From: Citrus sinensis
Lineage: Eukaryota > Streptophyta > Magnoliopsida > Sapindales > Rutaceae
Assembly (NCBI RefSeq): GCF_022201045.2
Contig: NC_068556.1
Coordinates: forward strand, 23,479,501-23,543,500
Reading direction: 5' to 3'
DNA length: 64,000 nucleotides
The position numbers and the translations under genes were made by a program. Position 1 is the first letter of the stretch. Every line of letters starts with the position of its first letter. The notes under the pieces were generated by a model. It did no database searches. It was not told the DNA's origin and was given only the letters and a program-made list of their open reading frames with translations. This document shows, piece by piece, positions 10,407 to 22,160 of the stretch.

Positions 10407-10747
10407 TTTTTTTTTGAATACTGATTAATCATAATATTACTACATTACACAGATATTTACAACTGCTATTATAGCAGATATATTACACTGATATTTACAA
10501 TCAGAAATACATGATTGGGACTTATATTATTACATTGAATTCTGTGAAGTACATGCCCAGATAAATAATCCCTTACAGAAGAGGGATGTCCATACTCCAC
10601 TCGTATTGCACGAGGGAGAGGAAATTTTTGAAATATTAAACAAATAAGCACGTTAGCCCCCACAAATGCTTTTGTGGGGGCTTGAACCGCTGCCCTCACA
10701 ATGCTTGTGAGGGCAGCAACCCACCACTCCGACCAAGGCCGAAGTGG
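10407..10747 (-). mobile_element. tRNA-derived SINE, full length
   Basis: Read on the minus strand, the element starts near 10747. It has an A-box-like TGGTCGGAGTGG and a perfect B box (GGTTCAAGCCC, consensus GGTTCRANNCC) in the first ~80 bases, and ends in an A-run (T-run at 10402-10415 on the plus strand). It is flanked by a 16-bp duplication, CAGGGGCCCGTTTGTT, at 10391-10406 and 10748-10763. Length, internal Pol III promoter, A-tail and long target duplication together define a SINE moved by LINE machinery. Related copies lie at 17543-18948 and, truncated, at about 15752-15860. Confidence 0.85.
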
Positions 10748-10769
10748 CAGGGGCCCGTTTGTTATTATT

Positions 10770-11577
10770 GCCAAAAGGGAAAAAACTTTTTTCATCCCTA
10801 AGGTTTCATACAATAGCTCATTTCATCATTATTTTTTAAACAATAACCCAAAATATCCTTCTATTAACTCACCGTTAGTTGAATGTCATTTGTTAGTAAT
10901 TTATTAAGGGTAAAAATAGATTTTCCATCAAAGAGAAAATTAAAAAAATAAATAAAAGTTGACATATAACTAAAAGTGATTTTATCTAATTCCACCAAAT
11001 AGGAAATACCGAAAAAAAAATGAAAAACTTATATTTCAAACAATTCTTTTTTCACTTCTTTCTATTTTTGCGGCATAAAAACCCTATAAACCTTAGATCT
11101 AAGTACTAAAAATATCACAATTTTTTTATTTATAAAAGTATACTCTCTAATTGCACTGTAAAATAGCTTGAATTGAGTTAAAGATAAAGAAGATATTCGC
11201 ACATGTAAGTACATAAAAATTGGTGGTATTTTTGAGTTTTTCTTCCAATGATTTAAAAATATTGTGTTAGTTATAGTTTGTTCCTTATGGCCATTATTTA
11301 ATGGTTATATCAAACTATATCATTGTTAATTTCATTTAAGAAAAAGTTAATGAATTTTATGTACTTTGTAGTGTTATTTAATTGTGTAAAAAAATTATTT
11401 TAATATAGTTTGTATTACTTTAATAAAAATATTATTTTATCCTTAATAAATTACTAAATAACGATTTTATATTAATGATGGGTTAATAAAAAAATATTTT
11501 AGACTATTATTTAAAAAATAAAAATAAAATAAGTTATCGTATTAAATTTTAAGGATGAAATGAGCTTTTCCCTTGGC
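10770..11577. mobile_element. Non-autonomous element with ~150-bp terminal inverted repeats
   Basis: The first ~150 bases (from GCCAAAAGGGAAAA) reappear inverted in the last ~155 bases (ending TTTTCCCTTGGC). Conserved blocks include 'catccctaagg'/'catccttaaaa', 'ttattttttaaa' and 'agtaatttattaaggg'. The interior is AT-rich and non-coding. Long terminal repeats of this kind fit Mutator-like or foldback MITEs. I could not find a clear target duplication, so the superfamily is open. The SINE at 10407-10747 inserted only a few bases outside its left end. Confidence 0.65.
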
Positions 11578-13440
11578 AAAATGAAGACCTTACGACAACA
11601 AAGCGACTCCAAGTGCAGTCCTTCCGTTTTATTTTGTATCTACTCTGACGTGCGTTACATCAAGCTGTTTATAGGCGAGTTGAAACCAATTACAACTCCC
11701 CACGTCTACAGTCTTCGCCACCCACTTGGCATTACGTTTTACCGTACTCCGCAGAGGTGGACCCCACTCTCGCTTGCTTCAAAATCCCACCGCAATGATT
11801 AATCTGAGGGTTGTAAATAAACGAATTCTGTTCCCTCCTCCATGCCTCGCGTCTCTCTCCTGGCTTTTGCCTCGGAGAATTGGAGTAATATCAAATGGCT
11901 CCTGATAATTTTATATTTTTTCAAATATGTGAATAATTATTTTCATGTGAATCAAGTGAGTCCTAATACCTATTGTTGATGCCGAAAAACGACCTCAACA
12001 GCTGAATTTGTTTCTTTAGGGGAATTACAGTACGAATCCAAGCTCAAACGCCAATATGACCACAATTTTCTGTATCTGTCAACCAGAAAACACGGTTAGG
12101 ATACGCCGATAGGGTTCCGGCGCATACCCTCCGATGCTTAAGTCATAAATTTTGTATAAAGAGATGAAAATGAGAGGGAAGAATTGTGAATGGGTTCAAA
12201 AAAAAAGAATTTTCCGATCAAAGAACTCAAAATCTGGTAAGCTCTGTTAAGGCTCTTAGATAGGTCACTTCTAGAGTTTTTTGTTGATTTTTGCTAACCC
12301 CTGCCTCAGTTGCCATTTTCAGCTTAAATAGGCCCCTGGTCATGGGTGGTTACCACCTTTAACTTCTGCCCACTTTCTTCAGCAGTTGCACATGGTCATC
12401 GGTTGGAGATAGTTTAAATAGATCGTGACACACAACTTTCCTAGAAATTAGGCCACGTTATCTTAACCAATAGCTTTCTATGTCAAGCTAATTCTCTGGT
12501 CGGGCAAATAAATTTCGAGGTCAGACCGGTGAATTTTCTGGTCGCTCATATAGGTTTAAGGTTGTATTCTTAAATCAGGTCATTCACATAAATCTCAGGT
12601 CGTACTTGCGAACCAGGTTGCCAACATAGGCTCCAGATTATACTTACGTGGTTAGCTCAACAACAATGAGTTCTGAGTAAATTAGGGTCGACTATACTTC
12701 TGAAGTTTTTAGAAAAATCCAACCCAAACACCTATTAGAATAACGGAGAGAGTATTTGGTATTGAGTAGGATACTCTTACACGGATCCCCACTTGTAACC
12801 ATTCTCTCTTAACAAAAGAGCGTGAAATAAGGTTGTAACTGCTGTCTTTTAGCACGTGATAATCGTATACGGACAACAATAGCGAAAGTAACTTTTCAGT
12901 ATATTGACAACAATCATAAAGTAACTTCAATAGATCCTACAATCCTTACCTTTTCTTTTTTGAGAACTTAGATGTATAATTAGAATATTTAAGTAAATAT
13001 TAATATACTAATATTTAAGAATATTATCAAAATACTTTTTTAATTTTATTTTTTAAATATTTATTTTCTCACTTACGTGATAAATAGAAGACTGAAAGTA
13101 GTTAGAAATACAAAGATAAAACTTATTTGATATAAATAAATAAATAAATAACATCTTATTTGTGGAAACATAATAACAACTTAAGGGTATCCGGATACTT
13201 TAGTACTATAATTTTTAAACTTATAAACAACAATTAATATTTATTAAATATTTTAATACTATATTTTTAAGATATAACTGTTTGATCTCAATATCAAAAG
13301 CATCCTATATCATCATTTTGCTATTTGGACGTCATTCCACTTTCCTGAATTCCTCTCCACCGTCTGATCAAAATCAGAACCAAACAAAGGAAGCCCAGGA
13401 AAAAAGCTAAGCCCATTTGTCAGTTTATGATTAGATCGAT
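11578..13440. repeat. Repeat-rich intergenic DNA with a possible solo LTR (about 11974-12665)
   Basis: A segment from TGTTGATGCCG (11974) to about CTCAACA (12664) has inverted TGTTGA/TCAACA ends, a TATAAA near 12157 and the moderate GC content expected of an LTR. No flanking coding region is seen. I found no matching target duplication, so this remains a guess. From 12950 to 13320 the DNA is AT-rich without features. The last part should hold distal promoter of the ERF gene. Confidence 0.35.
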
Positions 13441-13454
13441 TGCAACTCTCAGGC

Positions 13455-13460
13455 TATATA
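13455..13460 (+). promoter_or_regulatory. TATA box of the ERF gene
   Basis: TATATA (in context CTATATAAATTG) lies about 120 bp upstream of the ATG at 13576. That leaves room for a ~90-nt leader rich in CT and CA dinucleotides, typical of plant 5' UTRs. Confidence 0.6.
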
Positions 13461-13575
13461 AATTGAGAGCCTGGACTCAGGCTAGCTTCTACACATTACT
13501 ACTACAGCAACCTTTGTTTCTTCCTCAAAAACTTTCTCATCCCAACACACAAATTAGAAGAGAAGAAAAAATAAT

Positions 13576-14685
13576 ATGTGTGGCGGTGCACTTATTGCTG
13601 ATTATGATGAAGTCCGGCCGGTCAGGCGCGAGCGCAAATTGACCTCCGAGGATCTCTGGTCCGAGTTTGGTTCCATTTCCGACCTCTTGGGCTTGGACTA
13701 CAATGGCAAATCCCACCCTAAGCAACCTCTCAAAGGTAACATTTTTATCGTCGGGGTCCCTCCCTCCCTCCTTAAAGTTTCATTTTTTTTTGGTGCCGTA
13801 AACAATTTGAGAAAAGATTCTGGGTTTCATTGAATTTAAATAGGTTCCGTGTTATTTTATGGTTAGGCCCCTGTACTTGCTAATATTTATTCTATCCTCT
13901 TTAAGTTTGTTATTTCTCCATAATGGTCCCGGTCAACTGGTCAAACGAAGCAAAAATCAAGGTTGTAATTGCATTTGTCTGGGCATTGCATATATCGTCA
14001 ACCAATTCTACCTTGGTTTTACTTTCAAAAACTGCCTTCGGTGCTATAGCTTAAAAATGTTTCGATGGTTCTGGTGATTACAGTGAAAAATGAGAAGGCT
14101 GAAGATTCAAGCAATAAAGCTGCTCGTGTTGAGGGGAAGGAGAAGAAGACTCAGCGAGTTCGCAAGAACGTGTACAGAGGAATACGGCAGAGGCCGTGGG
14201 GAAAATGGGCAGCTGAAATTAGAGACCCTTACAAGGGCGTCCGCGTTTGGCTCGGCACTTTCAACACAGCCGAAGAAGCCGCAAGAGCTTATGATGAAGC
14301 CGCCAAGCGTATCCGCGGCGACAAGGCCAAGCTCAACTTCGCTCAGCCGCCGCCGCCAATAGCTCCACCCCCAGCTAAGAAACGCTGCATGCCATCCCCT
14401 GAGTTGACTCAGCCGAGATTTGAAACCATCGGAACCCCACCGGCTCCGGCGCCGTCCCCGTGGGTGGGGTTTGGGTATCAGAATGAGTTTTATCAACCCA
14501 GGGCAGTAGACGACGAGTTTGAGCTGAGCCAGCAAATTTCGAGCTTGGAATCGTTTTTGGGATTGGAGCCATTAATGAGTCAGCCGAGTGGAAACGGTGC
14601 TGGTGGGTATGACTCGGTGGACTTTTGGATGCTTGATGACGTGGCGGCGACTCAGCAGCTGAACAGCAATCAGTTCTTGTGTTAG
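13576..14685 (+). CDS. Group VII ERF transcription factor (RAP2.3/RAP2.12-like)
   Basis: Two exons, 13576-13735 and 14084-14685, give 253 residues. The intron starts GTAAC and ends TTACAG, in phase 1. The N-terminus is [10 protein letters not shown], the signature of group VII ERFs. In that family Cys2 is exposed after Met removal and, through oxidation and arginylation, targets the protein to the N-degron pathway, so it acts as an oxygen/nitric-oxide sensor. A single AP2/ERF DNA-binding domain covers residues ~81-141 ([19 protein letters not shown], then [19 protein letters not shown]). The basic KKTQRVRKN just before it may act in nuclear import. The C-terminus has LESFLGLE and FWMLDDV acidic motifs, as in family members that activate transcription. 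Length matches RAP2.3-like proteins (~250 residues). Expected role: nuclear activator of hypoxia and ethylene-responsive genes. Confidence 0.96.
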
Positions 14686-15330
14686 GAAAAATAATAATAA
14701 ACGAATTGAGTTGTGGCCGTGCTGTGTGTTCGTGTGGGTCTGTGTATTGAGTTATAGTGTTTAATGCTGTTTATGTAGTTTTGATTTTGTGTTTATGTTG
14801 TTAATGACTTTGTTTATTTTAATTTGTGTTTTATGTTGTTAATGACTCGATACTTAATTACGTGCTTCGTGTGTAATAAGCAGCTGCTTCCGCTTGCTTC
14901 TCTGCCTGCTTTGCATGCAGCATCTTTTATTCAATTTTCCGTTCAATTTCGAAACCTCGGAAAATGCCAGTGATATCGGTGGCCTGGCGTGGCGTGTTTG
15001 ATTTATCTCTGGGTATTTATTAATTCTAGTAGTTAGCCTTCTAATTTCTTCATTATTGCTTCGAGGGATTAGATTCATTTGATACAGTGATTTTTATTAT
15101 TTTAATCCAAATCAAAGAATCCGTGCAAACCTTTCTGAATCGGCCAGCATGTGATGTTCCTTCGGTTATATAATATTTTCTGTTGATTTTTTTTCCTTTT
15201 TTAACTTCGTAATTTCTTTCGTCTCACACACACGCAAACACACACGTATAATTGGTTCAACTATCATAGTGTTATGATTGGCTGGCGATAAAGATTACTT
15301 TTGAAATAAAAGTAAAAAACTTAGATAATT
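14686..15330. other. 3' flank of the ERF gene
   Basis: T/G-rich 3' UTR-like sequence up to roughly 14870, with a repeated 'tgtgttttatgttgttaatgac' type motif near 14786 and 14824. AT-rich intergenic DNA with a short CA run follows near 15228. No gene is seen. Confidence 0.45.
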
Positions 15331-15332
15331 TC

Positions 15333-15541
15333 CTTTTTTTTTTTTTATCACGAGGTATCCTGGGGAGGCTCCAATTGTCAGAGGCACCTTTAAGCCCATA
15401 CCATAACTTAGATTAGAAGTTTTCGCTCGAACCGAGAGGCATATTTCTCCCAACAAAAGTGATTTCTCTGCAACTCGAACTGGGAAGTAAACCCAATCAA
15501 ATCAGTTAAGGGGACTCCATTGCCAGTGCCAACACTTTGTT
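15333..15541 (-). mobile_element. Second type of tRNA-derived SINE, diverged
   Basis: On the minus strand a head with TGGCACTGGCAATGG (A-box-like) is followed by AGTTCGAGTTGC (decayed B box) and ends in an A-run (T-run at 15333-15346). A short possible duplication, TTTCCT, flanks it on both sides. It does not resemble the SINE at 10407. Orientation and tail are clear; family and exact ends are not. Confidence 0.5.
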
Positions 15542-15751
15542 GGTTTCCTCTCTCTTCTTTAAAGATAAGTTTAAGACTTATTTTTAGTTAACAAAAAAAA
15601 AAAAGACAAAAGGGATTTTTCTTCTTTAGGAAAGGAAGAGAAAATAAATTGGAAGTCGTCTTCATTTGTACGTACACGAGGATTTTACGTGCATTTACTG
15701 ATATCAGTGCAACAACTGCCGGCCGTTTATTTATATACGTGAGTCTGTCTC

Positions 15752-15860
15752 TTTTTTTTTTTTTAAATACTGCTTCGCACTATAATATTGTATTATATAA
15801 ATATTTATAACTATAATTATAACAGATATTACACTAATATTTATAATAAGATATACGTTA
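15752..15860 (-). mobile_element. 5'-truncated SINE copy
   Basis: A T-run (15752-15764) is followed by sequence that parallels the tail half of the SINE at 10407-10747: 'atactg..', 'tattacactaatatttataataagatata' against 'tattacactgatatttacaatcagaaata'. The Pol III promoter head is missing, as after incomplete reverse transcription. Confidence 0.55.
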
Positions 15861-17535
15861 AGAACCAATCAACGTTACCTTTTCAAAAAAAAAAAAAAAG
15901 TAATGAAATTCCGATTGCCTGGTCTTTAATCAGCAGTGGCGGCCTCGTGGTGGTGGGTGAATGTAACTAATCGAAGATGTTTCAACAGTCTGGAAAAGAG
16001 CACTGACTTGCGACCACAATTACAGTTGATGGTATATTTGAAAAGTAGGGTCGGGCTGTAATGCAGTGCTGCATGTCATGCAGCTGCCTTTATTATTTTT
16101 TTAATAATGCGGATGTAACCGGCCACCGATTCGCTCCTTTTAATCGCTTAAAGCGGCAAATGTTAAAAGAAACTATCATAGAACTCCCTCATTTTAGGAA
16201 ATATTAAGATAATCAATTCAAAACTAGTAAATTATCAAAGACCCCCTCAACTTTACACCAAAAAAATACTTCCTTTTTCTTTTGATTCATGGAAAATATA
16301 GTTAATATATTTAACTTATATCCTAAAAGAAACATAATTAAATAAAATTAATTGGACTAATATATTTAAATAAAAATAATTATATTATTTTTCTTAATAT
16401 TACATTATAAATTTAATGATATTTTGCCTTAAAAAATGTAACTTATGTACTAATGAGAATACTATTTAAATATAATAAATGGAAATAATTATATATTAAT
16501 TAAAAAATTTAATTTATTAATTGCACTATTTTTAATATTATGTAATAAATATAATGATATTTTGCTTACAAAACTATCAAAATAATTTTATCAACTTTTA
16601 ATTACATTAGAATCCGAGTATCTAAACATATAACGAAATCGATTTATTTCCAGATATTTAGAAGAAATCAATTCCAGGATCTCACGATTCACATTCAAGG
16701 ACTTAAATCCCTACCTACTAAAATGAGGACAATATTTATCCAACTATCAAATAATTATCATTCCAAACATCGTAATTACCCCTCAAATGTTGTTGTTGTT
16801 ATTATTAGTGGCCAATATTAGTATGTTTTATGTATACCCTCTAAAACAAATATTCATATATTACAAAAATATAAAGCATCTAATATTTGATATTTTTAAA
16901 TAAAACTCATAATCAATCTCTTGTGCAAATTAATTCATACTATCTTAAGTGAGATTAATTATTTTATTTAATCCTTTTTGCTATAATAATTTTTTTGTTA
17001 AACATTAATCAAATTCATAATGGTACATAACATGGATAATTACAATTTGAATGCAACTAATATTGAATAATGTTGTATTATGTTATACTTATAGTTATAT
17101 AATTTAAGCATGACAGTTATATTTCTAAATTAAATTAAATTATTTGAGTAACATTGCACTCACTATATGGGTACATGATTTGTCTACTAAATGATGTGCA
17201 AGTATTATAAAATATGTTCAATCTTAAATTTATATCTATATTTTTTTGAAATTAAGTTAATTTATATCACAACCAAAAAAAATTAAATTATTTAAAAATA
17301 TGAAAAATATAAATTCATTTTCATAGTAAGCAGTATGTTTTACTAAATTTACTTTTAAAACATTTTATGCCATTGGGGAGAAATATAGTCTTTTAAATTC
17401 ATTTTTATTTATACGTCTTAAGCTTGTTATAATCTTTGCCACATGAAATATGTTTTCACTGTAATTCTCGCTAAATTTAATTTATATACTTTTATTCTAG
17501 TGGTAAAAGAAATTGAATTTGAATATAATTTTTTC
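15861..17535. other. AT-rich intergenic DNA, no gene
   Basis: About 1.7 kb of strongly AT-rich sequence with frequent stops in all frames. I see no repeat borders or gene here. Confidence 0.5.
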
Positions 17536-17542
17536 AATTTAG

Positions 17543-18948
17543 TTTTTTTTAACTGATTAAGCATCATGTTACTGTATTACACAGATATTTACAACTGTTA
17601 TAACAGCAGATTATTACACTGATATTTACAATTAGATATACAAACTGAGACTTATATTATTACATTTTAAATTCTATGAAGTAAGTGCCCAGACAAATAA
17701 CCCTCACGGAGGAGGAGTGTCTCCACTCCACTTGTATTTCGTAAGGGAGAAAAATTTTACAAATAATCTCCATATAATTATGTTTAATTAAGGGAGTTTG
17801 AGTCTATGAGGACTCGAATTATTGCCCTCATAGTCATGTTTTACTTTAATGGTGTGTTTACTTCATGGAATGAGGAATGAGAATGAAGGAATAAAAATGA
17901 AACATATATTTACTTGGCAAAATGTAATTTGGGAATGAGAATAAAATGTGTGGGTCCCACACAATTTGGGAATAAGGAATGGGAATCTCATTCCCGGGGG
18001 TTGGGAATGTGAATGAAATATATGTTTACTTTTGTATTCCTCTAATTTTTTCATATTTTCTAAATTACCCTCATTCAAATCACAATTAATTTTATTATTT
18101 TAATTTATCAAAAATTTATTATTATTTTAAATGTCATTAATGATAATTATTATTATTATCAAATTTTATTAACTTTATTATTTTAGTTATTATTAATTAT
18201 TTTTATTTTTATTATTAATATTATCATTATTAACAATAAAAATAATGATAAAAATAATAATTAATAAAAATAATTAATTTATCATTATTTTTATTATTAT
18301 TAATAAAAATAATAATAAAAATAATTAATAATAACTAAAATAATAAAGTTAATAAAATTTAATAGTAATAATAATCTAATTTTCATTATCTAGATATAAA
18401 AATGATATTAATTAAAAATAATAATAAATGTTAATAATAATATTAATAAAAATAATATTAACAATAATTAATAATAATTAAAATAATAAAGTTAATAAAA
18501 TTTAATAATAATAATAATAAATGTTAATAATGATAATATTAATAAAAATAATAATAACAATAATTAATAATAACTAAAATAATAAAGTCAATAAAATTTA
18601 ATAATAATAAATGTTAATAATAATAGTAATAATAAAAACAACAATAATGATAATATTGTTAATAATGATAAATTAATTATTTTTATTAATTATTAATACT
18701 ATAAGTATTTTGGTAAATTGATTTTCATTCACATTCCTCATTCCCATTTATTTTGTCAAGTAAATACATCAATGACATTTCAGCACATTCTCATTCCCAT
18801 TTATTTTTGCCGAGTAAACATTAAAATCGCATTCTCATTCCAACTCATTCTCATTCCCAGCCCATTCCTATTCTACCACATTCTCATTCTATGACGTAAA
18901 CGCACCATAAGGTCAATGGTTCACCACTGGGCTAAAGCCTAAGTGGCT
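17543..18948 (-). mobile_element. SINE copy split by a later MITE insertion
   Basis: The tail half (17543-17846) matches the SINE at 10407 closely ('acacagatatttacaactgtta', 'gcccagacaaataa', 'ctccactccacttgtatt'). The head resumes at 18911 ('ggttcaccactgggctaaagcc', 'aagtggct') after the inserted element. An AATTTAG duplication flanks the whole (17536-17542, 18949-18955). Subtracting the insertion leaves about 345 bp, the length of the intact copy. The SINE therefore inserted first and the MITE second. Confidence 0.75.
17850..18907. mobile_element. PIF/Harbinger-type MITE nested in a SINE (1058 bp)
   Basis: The ends TGGTGTGTTTAC.. at 17850 and ..GTAAACGCACCA at 18907 form terminal inverted repeats of about 25 bp. 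They are flanked by a 3-bp TAA duplication (17847-17849, 18908-18910), the target type of PIF/Harbinger elements. Subterminal regions carry many copies of GAATGAGAATG (left) and CATTCTCATTC (right). The 600-bp core is almost entirely TAA/ATT-type repeats that are themselves inverted about a centre near 18300, so the whole could fold back. No transposase is present. Confidence 0.75.
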
Positions 18949-18955
18949 AATTTAG

Positions 18956-19990
18956 CTTAATAACAACTAAATTTACTCCCATGGATTCAAACATCAACTA
19001 TTTTGTTTTTAATTCAAATGATTTACAACTGCATTAATTAGTACCCACAACGTGATTATTAATATACTTACAAAGTAATATATCTCATCTATATTAAATT
19101 ATCAATATATTTGTAGAAAATTAATTTTATATTAGCACAAAAGTTTAAAATATATCTTTTTTATGTAAAATTTATACATAGAAAAATTTTGGCAAGTAAA
19201 ACTACCGCCTCAATGAAAATATTATTTACAAATTACAAAAATGAATTTTTAGATTTTGAATGGTCACAACAAATTTATCCGTGGAAGTTTTGTCATACAT
19301 CATCACTCTTTTGTAACTTGCAAAAATCAATTGCATAATCAAAATGTTAATGATATCCATCGAGTGCAAAAATAGCGTAGGACATATGTACATTCTTATT
19401 ATATTTAATTATAAATCCCACAGGATATGATATTAATAATAATAACTGTAGTAATATCCAACAAGCACACAGAAAAAAAAATAGAGATGCTCAACTAAAA
19501 TAGATTAACTAAACTTTAATCTTGTAAATTAAAGTATTTTTGTAACTTAACTTATATCATCATAGCTTTAGAAGCATAGCAATTGCAATCCTTCTTACTT
19601 GTTATTTATTTATTTACCGTTGACGTTATGAAAAACTAAAGCAATTAATTTGAAAAGTAAAGAGAAAGATGAAAATAAATGCATAGATTTATTTTTAATA
19701 TAATTAAACGCTATTAATTAAAATGATTACAATGAGAATAGATATGTATAAAAGTTAAAAGCTCAAGTATACATACAATCAAACTCAAAAGATTGCATGA
19801 AGTAATGAAGATGAAAAAAAAAAGGACTTAGATTATGGACTCAAAATGTTGAAAATGATGAAGGGTTGCAATAAAAAAATTCTTAGTATTATGTGGTAAA
19901 TTGATATTTGTTAAAATAGTAAGGGGTCAACCATAATTTGCCTTATTGATATTATTGTTATTTTCAACAAGTAATTTATTATTAGTAAAA
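18956..19990. other. AT-rich intergenic DNA, no gene
   Basis: About 1 kb of AT-rich DNA between the nested SINE and the satellite-like array. No credible open frame or element border was found. Confidence 0.45.
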
Positions 19991-19999
19991 AAAAAGAAC

Positions 20000-22160
20000 C
20001 TGAAACATGTACTGGTAGTGTTGGAATATAATAAAAATAATAGGAACATAAAACCATTATTAGAGTTTAACAAGAGTTGAGGAGCATAACTTAAAAGTTT
20101 GAAGAACTTAACAAAAATATGATAAAGTTTAATAATAAGTCGAGAACTAGAAAATAAACTTGAAATATCTAAGTAAAATGTTAGAAATCAATAAAAAGAG
20201 TTGGAATACAGAACCAAAAAGTTGTGGGAACAAGAGTAGAAGAAGTTAACCTAAAAGTTGAAATAACTTATCATGAATTTGATAAATTCAAACACGAAAT
20301 AGGGATCTGAAAAGTAAATTTGACATATTTACCCAAAATTTGAAATTCAATGAAAAGAGTAGAAATATTGAACAAAAAAGTTGTGAAAAGATAAGTTGGA
20401 ATAACTTAGCGATAACTAGATAAAGTCTAACAGGATATAGAGATATAAAAAATAAACTTGAAATGTTAACCTAAAAATTTGAAATTTAATAAGAAGAGTG
20501 GAAATATAGAACAAATAACTGGTGGAAAAATGAATTGAAACAACTTACCAAGAATTTGATAAATTTTAATGGAAAGTGGGGATCTAAAAATTAAACTTGA
20601 AATTTCCAAACAAAAAGTGGGAATTCAATAAAAAGAGTAGGAATATAAAACCAAAAAGTGGTGGAAAAAAGAGTTGAAGAGGTTAACCTAAAATTTGGAA
20701 AGAGTTACCAAGAATATGATAAATCCAACAATAATTAGGGATCAAAAAATAAACTTGAAACATTCACGAAAAATACTTAAATTAAATGAAAAGAGTAGAA
20801 ATATAGAACAAAAAAAATGGTGAAAACAAGAGTTGAGGAGCATAACTTAAAAGTTCGAAGAACTTAAGAAAAATATGATAAAGTTTAACAATAAGTTGAG
20901 ATCTATAAAATGAACTTGAAATATTTAACCAAAATATTAGAAATTAATTAAAAGAATTGGAATACAAATACAAAAAGTAGTGGGAACAAGAGTGGAAGAA
21001 GTTACCCAAAAGTTGAAATAACTTAACAAAGATTTGATAAATTCTAACGCAAAGTAGGGATCTAAAAAGTAAATTTGACATATTTACCCAAAATTTGAAA
21101 TTCAATAAAAAGAGCAGAAATATTGAACCACAAAGTGCTGGAAAAATAAGTTGGAACAACTTAACGATAACTAGATAAAGTCTAACAGGATATAGAGATA
21201 TAAAAAATAAACTTGAAAAATCAACCTAAAAATTTGGAATTCAATAAGAAGAGTGGAAATATAGAACGAATAACCGGTGGAAAAATAAATTGAAACAACT
21301 TACTAAGAATTTGATAAATTTTAATTGAAAGTGGGAATTTAGAAATTTAACTTGAAATTTCCAAATAAAATGTTGGAATTCAATAAAAAGAGTAGGAATA
21401 TAAAACCAAAAAGTGGTGGAAAAAAGAGTTGAAGAGGTTAACCTAAAATTCGGAAAGAGTTACCAAGAATATGATAAATCCAACAATAATTAGGGATCAA
21501 AAAATAAACTTGAAACATTCACGAAAAATACTTAAATTCAATGAAAAGAGTAGAAATATAAAACAAAAAAAATGGTGGAAACAAGAGTTGGGGAGCATAA
21601 CCTAAAAGTTCGAAGAACTTAACAAGAATATGATAAAGTTTAACAATAAGTTGAGATCTATAAAATGAACTTGAAATATTTAACCAAAATATTAGAAATC
21701 AATTAAAAGAATTGGAATAAAGAACCAAAAAGTAGTGGAAACAAGAGTAGAAGAAGTTAACCCAAAAGTTGAAATAACTTAACAAGAATTTGATAAATTT
21801 TAACAGAAAATAGAGATCTAAAAATTGAACTTGAAATTTCTAAACAAAATGTTGGAATTTAATAAAACGAGTAGGAATATAGAACAAAAAAGTGGTGGAA
21901 AAATAAATCGAAATAATTTACCAAAAACTAGATAAAGTTTAACAAATTGTAGAGATATGAAAATAAACTTGAAATATCTATCAAAAAATATGGAAGTTGA
22001 TGAAAAGAGTGGAAATATAGAACCAAAAGCTAGTGGGAAAATGAGTTGAAACAACTTACAAAAATTTAGATAAATCATTACTAGAAATAGGAATTTGAAA
22101 AGTAAACTTGAAATATGCATTATAAATATTGGAATGTGACAAAATAAGTAGGAATGTAAC
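20000..22160. repeat. Satellite-like tandem array with ~755-bp higher-order period
   Basis: The array is made of diverged monomers of about 138-160 bp, each containing versions of 'aacttgaaatat', 'gaattcaataaaaagagt', 'ggaatatagaaccaaaaagt' and 'ttgataaattttaac'. Five monomers form a higher-order unit. The distinctive 'gttgaggagcataac' type motif recurs at about 20074, 20830 and 21585, a spacing of 756 and 755 bp, so nearly three units are present. It is A-rich on the plus strand. Minus-strand open frames here (for example 21818-22120) are Phe/Leu-rich products of the repeat, not proteins I would support. Confidence 0.8.

Noticed and set aside
11974..12665. Intact solo LTR
   Set aside because: TG..CA ends and a TATA exist, but I could not find a matching target duplication, so it is listed only as a possibility.
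21818..22120. 100-codon minus-strand frame, Phe/Leu-rich
   Set aside because: A product of the AT-rich tandem repeat; the 755-bp period is not a multiple of three and no other copy keeps the frame.
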